From NCBI GenBank assembly GCA_018063485.1, contig JAGPBG010000165.1:1-5747 (forward strand): a stretch of DNA of 5,747 nucleotides, given 5' to 3'. A program made the translations under genes and the position numbers. Below the pieces are notes generated by a model. It was not told the origin of the DNA and did no database searches. It saw only the letters and a program-made list of their open reading frames with translations. The DNA is from Cypionkella sp. (lineage in GTDB: Bacteria; Pseudomonadota; Alphaproteobacteria; Rhodobacterales; Rhodobacteraceae). Of this stretch, positions 1-5,747 are shown piece after piece (within the stretch, counting starts at the first letter, position 1; each line of letters opens with the position of its first letter).

Positions 1-758
1 GTCTGGTAGGTGCCATAGGCGATATCGGCATAGGCCATCATCGGCAGCGGCAAGGTGCGCGACAGTGACAGCGCATTGAAGCTGGTCAAGGGCAACTCGA
101 CACAGTTTACATCGGCAACACCGTGTTGATTGGTGGCGTTGTATTTGGCGCGCAGCACCGGGCCCAGATTGACCTGGGCATTGTAGGGGACAATCGCGAT
201 AGAGATGCGGTGCTGGCTGTCATTGGCCAGGATGTTCTGGGCGAATTCAGCGGCGGCAACCTTGAGATTGGCGATCTTGGCACCCGACATCGAGCCGGAC
301 ACATCCAGGACCAAAGCGATCTCGACGTTGGAGATATGCTGCTCGGCCCCGGCACCGGCAACGGCATCAAGCGAGTCGATCCCCAGAAGGTGCAGGAACA
401 GCGGTTTGGAATCGGCGATGCCGGTGGCGGTGACCTGGCGGAAATTCGCAATCCCGGAACCAGCCGCCGGAGAGACAGTCACCGACGACAATTGATCCGA
501 CAGCCCTGCCTTGGCAAAATAGTCATTGACCACCGCGGTCGGGTCCAGCCGCTGGCTGAGCGAGGCGGCGGCGAGGGTTGCGCGATCAAGCGTGTTTTGC
601 AGATTGGTGCGGGTGGTTTCATAGCGCATCACATCCAGCGCGAATCCTCCCATCCAGATCATCAGCGTCAACAGCAACAGCGCAAAGATGATCAGCGCAC
701 CGTCTTCATCGCGGGAAAAGCGGTTAATGGCCGACATCAGGCGGGGGGCAATGCGCAT
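1..758 (-). CDS. TadG-like pilus assembly protein with VWA domain (3' end cut off by window edge)
   Basis: The first 252 codons of a minus-strand gene are present; the stop lies beyond base 1. The start is ATG at 758-756, preceded by a purine-rich Shine-Dalgarno stretch (reads AGGAAGAAGGG, opposite 767-777) ending 8 nt before the ATG. Residues 14-20 (FSRDEDG) followed by a hydrophobic segment at about 21-41 match the N-terminal anchor of TadE/TadG-family proteins, where a short cytoplasmic head and single membrane helix precede an exported domain. From about residue 146 (VEIALVLDVSGSMSG) a von Willebrand factor A domain begins. Its metal-ion site D152-x-S154-x-S156 is intact, and the following helix and strand (RISIAIVPYN) fit the fold. 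The later Thr and Asp of the metal site are not identifiable in the visible part. TadG proteins belong to the tight-adherence (Flp pilus) system in the envelope; the exact role of the VWA part is not well defined. The family call is strong. The TadG subtype is inferred from anchor plus VWA, and no other tad gene is visible. Confidence 0.88.
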   Translation of the reverse strand, partial: MRIAPRLMSAINRFSRDEDGALIIFALLLLTLMIWMGGFALDVMRYETTRTNLQNTLDRATLAAASLSQRLDPTAVVNDYFAKAGLSDQLSSVTVSPAAGSGIANFRQVTATGIADSKPLFLHLLGIDSLDAVAGAGAEQHISNVEIALVLDVSGSMSGAKIANLKVAAAEFAQNILANDSQHRISIAIVPYNAQVNLGPVLRAKYNATNQHGVADVNCVELPLTSFNALSLSRTLPLPMMAYADIAYGTYQ

Positions 759-830
759 TTTCGAAACCCTTCTTCCTCACGAACACAATTGACGGTTACG
801 GTCACAAGATTGCCCCCAATCCTCCACCGT

Positions 831-874
831 TCTGCCACTTCGCTGCCCAGAAGTTGTGTCAAAATTGTGGCAGA
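831..874. repeat. 8-bp inverted repeat, possible operator or hairpin
   Basis: TCTGCCAC at 831-838 is the exact reverse complement of GTGGCAGA at 867-874, with 28 bases between the arms. It lies 73 bases upstream of the TadG-like start codon and about 255 bases upstream of the dehydrogenase start, so it could serve either promoter or form a hairpin in the 5' leader of the tad transcript. A match of this length within a few hundred bases could also occur by chance, so a function is only suggested. Confidence 0.25.
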
Positions 875-997
875 GGTGGTTTTGGCGTGGCGTGGCGGGT
901 TTTGCGGAAACGATGGCGGTTGGGTCTGGCCATTGTTTCGAGGCTGGCAACGCGCAGGGTGGCGGGATAGCGGCATAAAAGAGGTGAGATTGACCAG

Positions 998-1013
998 TTC
1001 GATCAAAATCGAA
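998..1013. promoter_or_regulatory. Short dyad upstream of gdh, possible operator
   Basis: TTCGAT (998-1003) and ATCGAA (1008-1013) form a perfect 6-bp dyad around the spacer CAAA. It starts 2 bases after a consensus-like TTGACC at 990-995, in the position where a repressor or activator of a downstream promoter could bind, 116 bases before the dehydrogenase start codon. The AT-rich character stands out from the GC-rich surroundings. A dyad this short is expected about once by chance in this interval, so the regulatory reading is an inference from position alone. Confidence 0.22.
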
Positions 1014-1117
1014 TCACTCATGAGCCAAATCGTCGCGAATTATGCTGACGATTCATGCTGAATTGCCCGGACAGACGCGCTAGGAAGGGGAGGGCGTAGT
1101 ATTGCGCTAAGCCGGAC

Positions 1118-1123
1118 AGGAGG
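1118..1123 (+). promoter_or_regulatory. Consensus Shine-Dalgarno for the glutamate dehydrogenase
   Basis: A perfect AGGAGG lies 6 nt upstream of ATG at 1130. This fixes the start at 1130 rather than the out-of-frame ATG at 1134 or any downstream in-frame Met, and suggests efficient translation. Confidence 0.85.
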
Positions 1124-1129
1124 AATGGC

Positions 1130-2563
1130 ATGCATGTTTCTGGAGAACCGAGTTTTCGGGAGTCTGTTGATCTGATGTTCAAAAGGGCGACAGCCCTGAT
1201 GGATTTGGGCCCCGGACTGCAAGAGAAGATCCGGGTGTGCAACTCGACCTATACGGTGCGGTTCGGAGTTCGGTTGCGCGGCAAGATCGAGACTTTTACC
1301 GGTTATCGCTCGGTGCATTCTGAACATATGGAACCAGTCAAGGGCGGTATCCGCTATTCGCTGGGGGTCAATCAGGATGAGGTTGAGGCGCTGGCGGCGC
1401 TGATGACCTATAAATGCGCGCTGGTGGAAACGCCGTTTGGCGGCTCGAAAGGCGGACTCTGCGTTGACCCGCGTGCCTGGGACGAACACGAGATGGAGCA
1501 GATCACCCGGCGCTTTGCCTATGAGCTGATCAAGCGCGATCTGATCAATCCGGCGCAAAACGTGCCAGCGCCCGATATGGGCACGGGCGAGCGGGAAATG
1601 GCCTGGATCGCCGATCAATACGCGCGGATGAACACGACCGATATCAATGCCAAGGCCTGCGTGACCGGAAAACCACCGCATGCGGGTGGTATTCAGGGCC
1701 GGGTCGAGGCCACGGGGCGCGGCGTGCAATATGCGCTGCAATCGTTTTTCCGCCACCCCGAGGATGCGGCCAAGGCCGGGCTTTCGGGCGATCTCGATGG
1801 CAAGAAGGTGGTGATTCAGGGCCTTGGCAATGTGGGCTATCACGCCGCCAAGTTCATCAGCGAGGACAGCGGGGCCAAGGTGATCGGCGTCATCGAGCGT
1901 GATGGTGCCATTGTGGATGAAAACGGCGTGAACATCGAAGAGCTGCGCCAATGGATGAACCGCCACGGTGGTCTGCTGGCCGAATATCCCAAGGGCAAGT
2001 ATGTCGCCGATGGGGCTTCGGTGCTGGAGCATGAGTGCGATATCCTGATCCCGGCGGCGCTGGAAGGCGTGATCCACAAGGGCAATGCGGCGCGAATCAA
2101 GGCCCCTTTGATCATCGAGGCGGCGAATGGTCCGATCACCTTTGGTGGCGACGAGATCTTGCGCGCCAAGGGCTGCGTGATCATTCCCGACATGTATGCC
2201 AATGCCGGCGGTGTGACGGTGTCCTATTTCGAATGGGTCAAGAACCTGTCGCATATCCGCTTTGGCCGGATGCAGCGGCGGGCAGAAGAGGCACGCTCGC
2301 GGCTGATGGTTGAAGAACTGGAGCGGCTCTCCAATGATCAGCAGCTTGGCTGGCAGTTGTCGCCCGATTTCAAGGAGAAGTTCCTGCAAGGCTCGGATGA
2401 GTTGGCGCTGGTGCGCTCGGGTCTGGATGACACCATGCGCGGGGCCTATGCGGCAATGCGCGAGGTCTGGCACGGACGCAGCGATGTCGAGGATTTGCGG
2501 GTCGCCGCCTATCTGGTGTCGATCGGGCGCATTGCGGCAACCTATAAATCCAAAGGGTTGTAA
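1130..2563 (+). CDS. Glutamate dehydrogenase, Glu/Leu/Phe/Val dehydrogenase family, animal-type
   Basis: This cytoplasmic enzyme of 477 residues should interconvert glutamate with 2-oxoglutarate and ammonium. The N-terminal catalytic domain carries the substrate and catalytic lysines K71 (in KGGIRY), K95 (in LMTYKC) and K107 (in PFGGSKGG). Their spacings (24 and 12) equal those of human GLUD1 K90/K114/K126 as I remember it. D149 in NVPAPDMGTGERE is the expected catalytic aspartate. The Rossmann domain has GLGNVG at 231-236 and an acidic E256 at the end of the second strand, which favours NAD over NADP. The signature YANAGGVTVSYFEW spans 356-369. Between about 380 and 428 lies a charged helical insert with the position and approximate length of the antenna of animal enzymes. 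A consensus AGGAGG precedes the ATG and a strong terminator follows the stop, so the gene appears monocistronic. The length is complete, with no frameshift. A leucine, valine or phenylalanine dehydrogenase is unlikely given these motifs. A gdhA-type name would fit, but bacterial naming is inconsistent for this subtype. Confidence 0.95.
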   Translation: MHVSGEPSFRESVDLMFKRATALMDLGPGLQEKIRVCNSTYTVRFGVRLRGKIETFTGYRSVHSEHMEPVKGGIRYSLGVNQDEVEALAALMTYKCALVETPFGGSKGGLCVDPRAWDEHEMEQITRRFAYELIKRDLINPAQNVPAPDMGTGEREMAWIADQYARMNTTDINAKACVTGKPPHAGGIQGRVEATGRGVQYALQSFFRHPEDAAKAGLSGDLDGKKVVIQGLGNVGYHAAKFISEDSGAKVIGVIERDGAIVDENGVNIEELRQWMNRHGGLLAEYPKGKYVADGASVLEHECDILIPAALEGVIHKGNAARIKAPLIIEAANGPITFGGDEILRAKGCVIIPDMYANAGGVTVSYFEWVKNLSHIRFGRMQRRAEEARSRLMVEELERLSNDQQLGWQLSPDFKEKFLQGSDELALVRSGLDDTMRGAYAAMREVWHGRSDVEDLRVAAYLVSIGRIAATYKSKGL

Positions 2564-2587
2564 GGCTTTGTTGACCTGACGGCATTG

Positions 2588-2614
2588 GGGGCGGGCTTTG
2601 GCCCGCCCCGTTTT
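2588..2614 (+). terminator. Rho-independent terminator after the glutamate dehydrogenase gene
   Basis: A perfect 9-bp GC-rich stem, GGGGCGGGC (2588-2596) with GCCCGCCCC (2601-2609), closes a TTTG loop and is followed by GTTTT at 2610-2614. It begins 24 bases after the TAA stop at 2561-2563. It should separate the dehydrogenase transcript from the CHAT/TPR unit, which would then need its own promoter or read-through. Confidence 0.88.
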
Positions 2615-2674
2615 CATTTCCGGGTGACCGCAATATTCATTTGACCTTTGGGATGGGCCGGGCAGGCTGGTCCC

Positions 2675-4267
2675 ATGTTGCGCGCATTGATCCTGTGTTG
2701 TCTGGTTGCTGCCCCTTCCGGGGCTGAAACCCGTGCACTGATGGAAGAGAGTTTTGAGGTGGCGCAGCACGGCATGGCCTCGGCGGCCGGGGCGGCGCTG
2801 CGCCAGATCGGGCAGCGTGCGGCGCTGGGCGATGATGCGCTGGCCGTCGTGTTGCGTGAACGGCAGGCGCTGGCCGGACGGATGCAAGGTGTTGAGGCGG
2901 CGCTGACAACCGACGGGGCCGACCGCACCGAACTCGGCGGCGAAGTGGATCAGATGGCGCTTGAGTTGCGGGTGCTGGATGCACGGATCGTCAAGGAGTT
3001 TCCGCGCTATGCCGAATTGACCCAACCGCAGGCCCTGGCCTTGCCCGAGGTGGCGCGGCTCTTGCACAAGGACGAGGCGCTGATCCTGTTCTTTGTGGGC
3101 AATGAGACCACCTGGGTCTGGGCGGTCAGCCCGACACAGCAGGGATGGAATTCCATTCAGGCGGGTCGGGCGACCATGGCAGGGTTTGTCTCCACTCTGC
3201 GCGCCAGCATTGGCCCGGTGGCGACGGCGCGCAGTGCTGCCCCCCTGGAGGGCGAGGCAAGCCCGCAGGCGGGGTTTGATCGCGGCTTGTCCTATGGGAT
3301 GTATCGGACATTGCTGGCCCCTCTGGAGCCGGTTTTTGCCGAGGCCAAGCATCTTTACATCGTGCCGGATGGGCCTTTGACCAGTCTGCCCTTTGCGCTG
3401 CTGATCGCGGGTGACTATCCGGGTGGGCAGACCAGAAATGCGGCCGAGTTGCGCGGGACCGAGTGGTTGATCAAGCGCTATGCGATCACCACGCTGCCAT
3501 CAGTCGAGTCGCTGGGCGTGGTGCGCAAGATGCCACGGCCCGGGGGCGATTTGCTGGCTTTTGCAGGGTTTGGTGATCCGGTGTTGGGGGGCACAATGCA
3601 GCTTGCCAGCCTGTCGCGCGGGCCGGGGTTGATGCGCGACGGGGTGGCTGATGTCGATCAGTTGATGGCGCTGGCGCCTTTGCCGCAGACGCGGGCTGAG
3701 TTGCAAGGGATCGCGCGCTCTTTGGGTGCGGGCCCCGAGACGGTGCGGCTGGGCGCGATGGCGACCGAGGCGGCGGTGAAGGCGGCGGATCTGTCGAAAA
3801 CGCGGGTGTTGGCCTTTGCGACGCATGGGCTGTTGTCGGGTGATTTGAAGGGCTTGGACGAACCGGCTCTGGTGCTGACGCCACCTTTGATGCCCAACCG
3901 GTTGGATGACGGTTTGCTGACGGCCTCGGAAATCACCGATCTGACGCTGAACGCCGATTGGGTGGTGCTGTCGGCCTGCAACACCGCAGGCGGCGAGACG
4001 CCGGGGGCCGAAGGGTTGTCAGGGTTGGCGCGGGCGTTTCTGTTTGCAGGCGCGCGCTCGATTCTGGTCACGCATTGGCCGGTGCGCGATGATGCGGCGG
4101 CGCGGATCACCACCGATGTCTTCGCGCGGTTGAAGGATGGGCGGGCGCGGGGAAAATCCGAGGCCCTGCGTCAGGCGATGCTGGATTTGATGGCGGATAA
4201 AAGCGATCCGACATTGGCCGACCCTGCGGCCTGGGCACCGTTTGCCTTGGTGGGAGAAGGCGCATGA
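2675..4267 (+). CDS. Exported CHAT-domain (caspase-like) putative peptidase
   Basis: The protein has 530 residues. ATG 2675 is preferred over an in-frame TTG at 2648 because it gives a clean Sec signal peptide: MLR, hydrophobic core to about 13, likely cleavage after A17 in PSGA/ET. The Shine-Dalgarno is weak (GCAGG, 8 nt upstream). Residues 22-120 are helical and charged, resembling the linker that precedes CHAT in TPR-CHAT proteins. A beta segment (ALILFFVGNETTWVWAVS) starts near 135. The CHAT domain proper runs from about 210 (YRTLLAPLEP; IVPDGPLTSLPFALL at 229-243) to the end. The dyad is intact: H384 in FATHG and C435 in LSACNTAGG. The conserved GLARAFLFAGARSILVTHWPV and terminal WAPFALVGEG are also present. 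CHAT domains are clan CD (caspase/separase-like) folds, and several are demonstrated peptidases. Substrate and cleavage preference are unknown here. The stop overlaps the next start (ATGA at 4264-4267), so this is the first gene of a coupled pair. Protease activity is inferred from the dyad; the domain assignment is firm. Confidence 0.9.
   Translation: MLRALILCCLVAAPSGAETRALMEESFEVAQHGMASAAGAALRQIGQRAALGDDALAVVLRERQALAGRMQGVEAALTTDGADRTELGGEVDQMALELRVLDARIVKEFPRYAELTQPQALALPEVARLLHKDEALILFFVGNETTWVWAVSPTQQGWNSIQAGRATMAGFVSTLRASIGPVATARSAAPLEGEASPQAGFDRGLSYGMYRTLLAPLEPVFAEAKHLYIVPDGPLTSLPFALLIAGDYPGGQTRNAAELRGTEWLIKRYAITTLPSVESLGVVRKMPRPGGDLLAFAGFGDPVLGGTMQLASLSRGPGLMRDGVADVDQLMALAPLPQTRAELQGIARSLGAGPETVRLGAMATEAAVKAADLSKTRVLAFATHGLLSGDLKGLDEPALVLTPPLMPNRLDDGLLTASEITDLTLNADWVVLSACNTAGGETPGAEGLSGLARAFLFAGARSILVTHWPVRDDAAARITTDVFARLKDGRARGKSEALRQAMLDLMADKSDPTLADPAAWAPFALVGEGA
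4253..4260 (+). promoter_or_regulatory. Ribosome binding site inside the CHAT gene for the TPR-like gene
   Basis: GGAGAAGG lies within the last codons of the CHAT gene, with GGAG ending 7 nt before ATG 4264. Together with the ATGA stop/start overlap it supports translational coupling, so the two proteins are probably made in related amounts. Confidence 0.75.
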
Positions 4268-5691
4268 AATGGGTGATCCTTGCTCTGTTGTGCTTGGGGC
4301 AGCCGGTGCAAGCGCAGGCGCCCGATATTGACGCGGTGCTTGAAGGGCTGGGGCCGCTCTTTGCCGCCGAGGATAGCGAGGGGGTTCAGGCGCATCTGAG
4401 TGCGGCCATCCGGGAGGCGCGGGCGGCGGATGCGCTGGATGCGGAGTGGGGCATCCTGTTTGCGATGTTTGCCGATGAAACCCGCCTCAAATGGAACAAT
4501 CCGGCCTATGCGCTGCGTCTGGCCGAAGAGGGGCTTGATCTGGTGGCGGCGGCCCCGAACCCTGATCAAGAGATTCTAGACATTCTGAACGTCTCACGCG
4601 CCTATTCCCTGGCGGATCTGGGGCGCAGGCAAGAGGCGGCAAGGATTGCGACGCTGGCCATGCCGATGATGCGGCGGCAGATGGGCGACAAGATCGCGGA
4701 TGATCTGTTGGCGAATGTGAAAATCTGGACCGAGGGTGGGCTCGGGCAAGACAATCTGGCGGCGGATGATCTGGCGGGGCAGGTGCTTGATGAAGGTTAT
4801 AAGGCGCTGGGCAGGGGTGAATATGGCGCAGTGCTGACTCTGGCGGCGCGGGCGGTGTTGCCCGAGGGCACCGGGTTGGATGCGGCCAAGGTGAGGGCGG
4901 CCAATATCGGAGCGGGATCGTTGCGTGGGCAGGCGTTGTTTGCACTGGATCGTAAACCGCAGGCGGTGGTGGCGTTGAGTGGGGCGGCGGAGTTGCTGGT
5001 GCCGGGGTGGCAGACGGCTGCGGTGCAGGAAAGCGATGAGCCGCGCGGCTGGGAGGTGTTTTTCTGGCTGGGCCGGGCGGCGCTGGATAGCGGGCAGCCC
5101 GAGTTGGCGCGGCAGGCCCTGGCGATGACCGAGGCCTTTCCGGCGATTGCGTCCAGTCGTCGCTCGGCGCAGTTGCAAAGGGTGGAACTGGCGGTGCGCA
5201 GCGGTCATCCCGAAGCGGGTGAGGCGATCTTGCTGGCAGCGATTGCGCAATCGCAGACGATGGGTGCGCCTGCCGAAGCGGCGTTGGCGGGGTTCTATCT
5301 GGCGCGGCTGCGGGCTGATATGGCACCTGACTGGGCCTCGGTCGATGCGGAGGCCATCGTTGCCGCGACGGAAAACGCGATGGCGTTTTCAGACCGCGCC
5401 GATATGCCGACGCGGGGGTTTTTCATGAGTGAGGCGGCGCTCTATCTGGTGCATACCGACAGCGTGGACAAGGGCATTGATTATGCACGGCGAGCCTTGC
5501 GCGAGGGTCAGGCCGAAGGCGTGACGGGGAGTGAATTGCAACTGGGCAAGGATCAGGCCCATTTGCGCGATCTGGCCGGAGTTTTCCTGACCGGAAGCAA
5601 CCGGCGCGTGGTTGCGGACACGCGCGCGATCTGTCCGAATGAATTTGACGGGCAGGGCTGTGTGGTGATCTTGCCGGTAGAAGCGCATTGA
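4264..5691 (+). CDS. Exported TPR-like helical repeat protein, putative partner of the CHAT protein
   Basis: The protein has 475 residues with a Sec signal peptide (MKWVILALLCLGQPVQAQA; cleavage after A17 or A19, both AxA-type). The residues before C10 do not form a lipobox, so it is probably soluble in the periplasm. The rest is nearly all Ala/Leu-rich helical repeats of TPR or Sel1-like character. Candidate units are around 80-135 (YALRLAEEGLDLV then LADLGRRQEAARIATLAM), 176-199 (EGYKALGRGEYGAVLTLAARAV), 220-246, 266-292 (FFWLGRAALDSGQPELARQAL), 297-333 and 385-419 (DKGIDYARRALREGQAEG). These carry the usual A/G-rich helix packing and short gly/asn turns, but are degenerate. No enzymatic motif is visible. 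The mature chain has only two cysteines, C457 and C466, near the C-terminus. The gene overlaps the CHAT gene by 4 bases and has its ribosome binding site within it. TPR-type repeats commonly regulate or recruit for CHAT proteins, so a partner role is inferred. The exact repeat family and function are unproven. Confidence 0.82.
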   Translation: MKWVILALLCLGQPVQAQAPDIDAVLEGLGPLFAAEDSEGVQAHLSAAIREARAADALDAEWGILFAMFADETRLKWNNPAYALRLAEEGLDLVAAAPNPDQEILDILNVSRAYSLADLGRRQEAARIATLAMPMMRRQMGDKIADDLLANVKIWTEGGLGQDNLAADDLAGQVLDEGYKALGRGEYGAVLTLAARAVLPEGTGLDAAKVRAANIGAGSLRGQALFALDRKPQAVVALSGAAELLVPGWQTAAVQESDEPRGWEVFFWLGRAALDSGQPELARQALAMTEAFPAIASSRRSAQLQRVELAVRSGHPEAGEAILLAAIAQSQTMGAPAEAALAGFYLARLRADMAPDWASVDAEAIVAATENAMAFSDRADMPTRGFFMSEAALYLVHTDSVDKGIDYARRALREGQAEGVTGSELQLGKDQAHLRDLAGVFLTGSNRRVVADTRAICPNEFDGQGCVVILPVEAH

Positions 5692-5735
5692 TGCGTTCGG
5701 GTTGCGAGGCGAATACTTGCAACTGATTGAACGCA
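5692..5735 (+). repeat. Imperfect nested dyad after the TPR-like gene, possible transcript-end hairpin
   Basis: TGCGTTC (5692-5698) pairs exactly with GAACGCA (5729-5735). Inside it, GTTGC (5701-5705) pairs with GCAAC (5719-5723), leaving a 13-base loop and a small internal loop (GG against TGATT). The structure starts at the first base after the TGA stop, as expected for a 3'-end hairpin. No U-tract follows (GCGCGCGCTAGA to the window end), so it is not a classical intrinsic terminator. It could be an RNA-stabilising or Rho-associated hairpin. Confidence 0.4.
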
Positions 5736-5747
5736 GCGCGCGCTAGA

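Larger units (their letters stand above)
759..1129. other. Divergent intergenic region without a credible gene
   Basis: These 371 bases separate the divergent starts of the TadG-like gene and the glutamate dehydrogenase gene, so promoters for both should lie here. I found no convincing paired -35/-10 hexamers. TTGACC at 990-995 is a good -35, but the best hexamer 17 nt downstream (AATCAC, 1013-1018) matches the -10 consensus at only three positions. TATGCT at 1041-1046 is a plausible -10 without a partner. The region contains two inverted repeats (831-874 and 998-1013) and a 7-bp direct repeat ATGCTGA at 1042-1048 and 1055-1061. Open frames crossing it show no recognisable protein features. 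No tRNA or riboswitch-like structure was recognised. Confidence 0.6.

Noticed and set aside
737..1021. A 94-codon minus-strand frame in the intergenic region overlapping the tad start
   Set aside because: There is no recognisable domain or convincing ribosome binding site, and its composition looks like random GC-rich sequence. It would also overlap the better-supported TadG start.
123..1061. A 312-codon plus-strand open frame antisense to the TadG-like gene and through the intergenic region
   Set aside because: It is a shadow of the VWA gene. The tail past 758 (ending MSQIVANYADDSC) has no ribosome binding site of its own and no recognisable features.
2641..2669. Possible sigma-70 promoter for the CHAT gene with TTGACC as -35
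   Set aside because: At 17 nt spacing the -10 position reads AGGCTG, which does not resemble TATAAT, and the start codon would follow too closely.
2675..2731. Lipoprotein signal in the CHAT or TPR-like protein
   Set aside because: The cysteines at C8/C9 and C10 are each preceded by Leu or Cys at -1 instead of Gly/Ala/Ser, and AxA-type cleavage sites follow, so ordinary Sec signal peptides fit better.
1040..3352. A 770-codon open frame on the minus strand antisense to the dehydrogenase and the first part of the CHAT gene
   Set aside because: Its translation is Arg/His/Gln/Pro-rich with no family motif. It overlaps two clearly identified genes and the terminator. Long antisense frames are common in GC-rich genomes.
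4487..5326. A 279-codon minus-strand frame antisense to the TPR-like gene
   Set aside because: It is extremely Pro/Ala/Ser/Arg-rich without motifs, a typical mirror of an Ala/Leu-rich helical gene.
2675..5691. CRISPR-associated (type III-E Craspase-like) TPR-CHAT system
   Set aside because: No CRISPR repeats, gRAMP/Cas7-like gene or other cas gene is in the window, and both proteins carry signal peptides, which does not suit a cytoplasmic CRISPR role.

Overview
The window looks like part of a chromosome from a high-GC alphaproteobacterium, most likely Rhodobacterales (Roseobacter-like). This is inferred from the GC-rich codon use, a TadG-like pilus-assembly gene next to an animal-type glutamate dehydrogenase, and the general feel of the proteins. 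No 16S rRNA or other marker gene is present to prove it.

Layout. Bases 1-758 (minus strand) hold the first 252 codons of a TadG-like protein: an N-terminal membrane anchor followed by a von Willebrand factor A (VWA) domain with an intact DxSxS metal site. The gene runs off the left edge. Bases 759-1129 are a divergent intergenic region with no credible gene, only two short inverted repeats and the ribosome binding sites of the flanking genes. Bases 1130-2563 (plus) encode a complete 477-residue glutamate dehydrogenase. It closely resembles animal/mitochondrial enzymes, and it is closed by a strong intrinsic terminator at 2588-2614.

Bases 2675-4267 and 4264-5691 (plus) form a tight two-gene unit joined by an ATGA overlap. 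The first gene encodes a CHAT-domain (caspase-like) putative peptidase with an intact His384/Cys435 dyad. The second encodes a helical, TPR-like repeat protein. Both begin with a Sec-type signal peptide, so both are probably periplasmic. An imperfect dyad lies directly after the second stop codon.

How they fit together. The tad gene and the dehydrogenase are divergently arranged and probably unrelated in function. The CHAT/TPR pair is the notable system. CHAT peptidases are typically fused to or coupled with TPR-type repeats that regulate them or recruit substrate. Here the two parts appear as separate, translationally coupled, exported proteins in CHAT-then-TPR order. Target, trigger and biological role cannot be read from the sequence.
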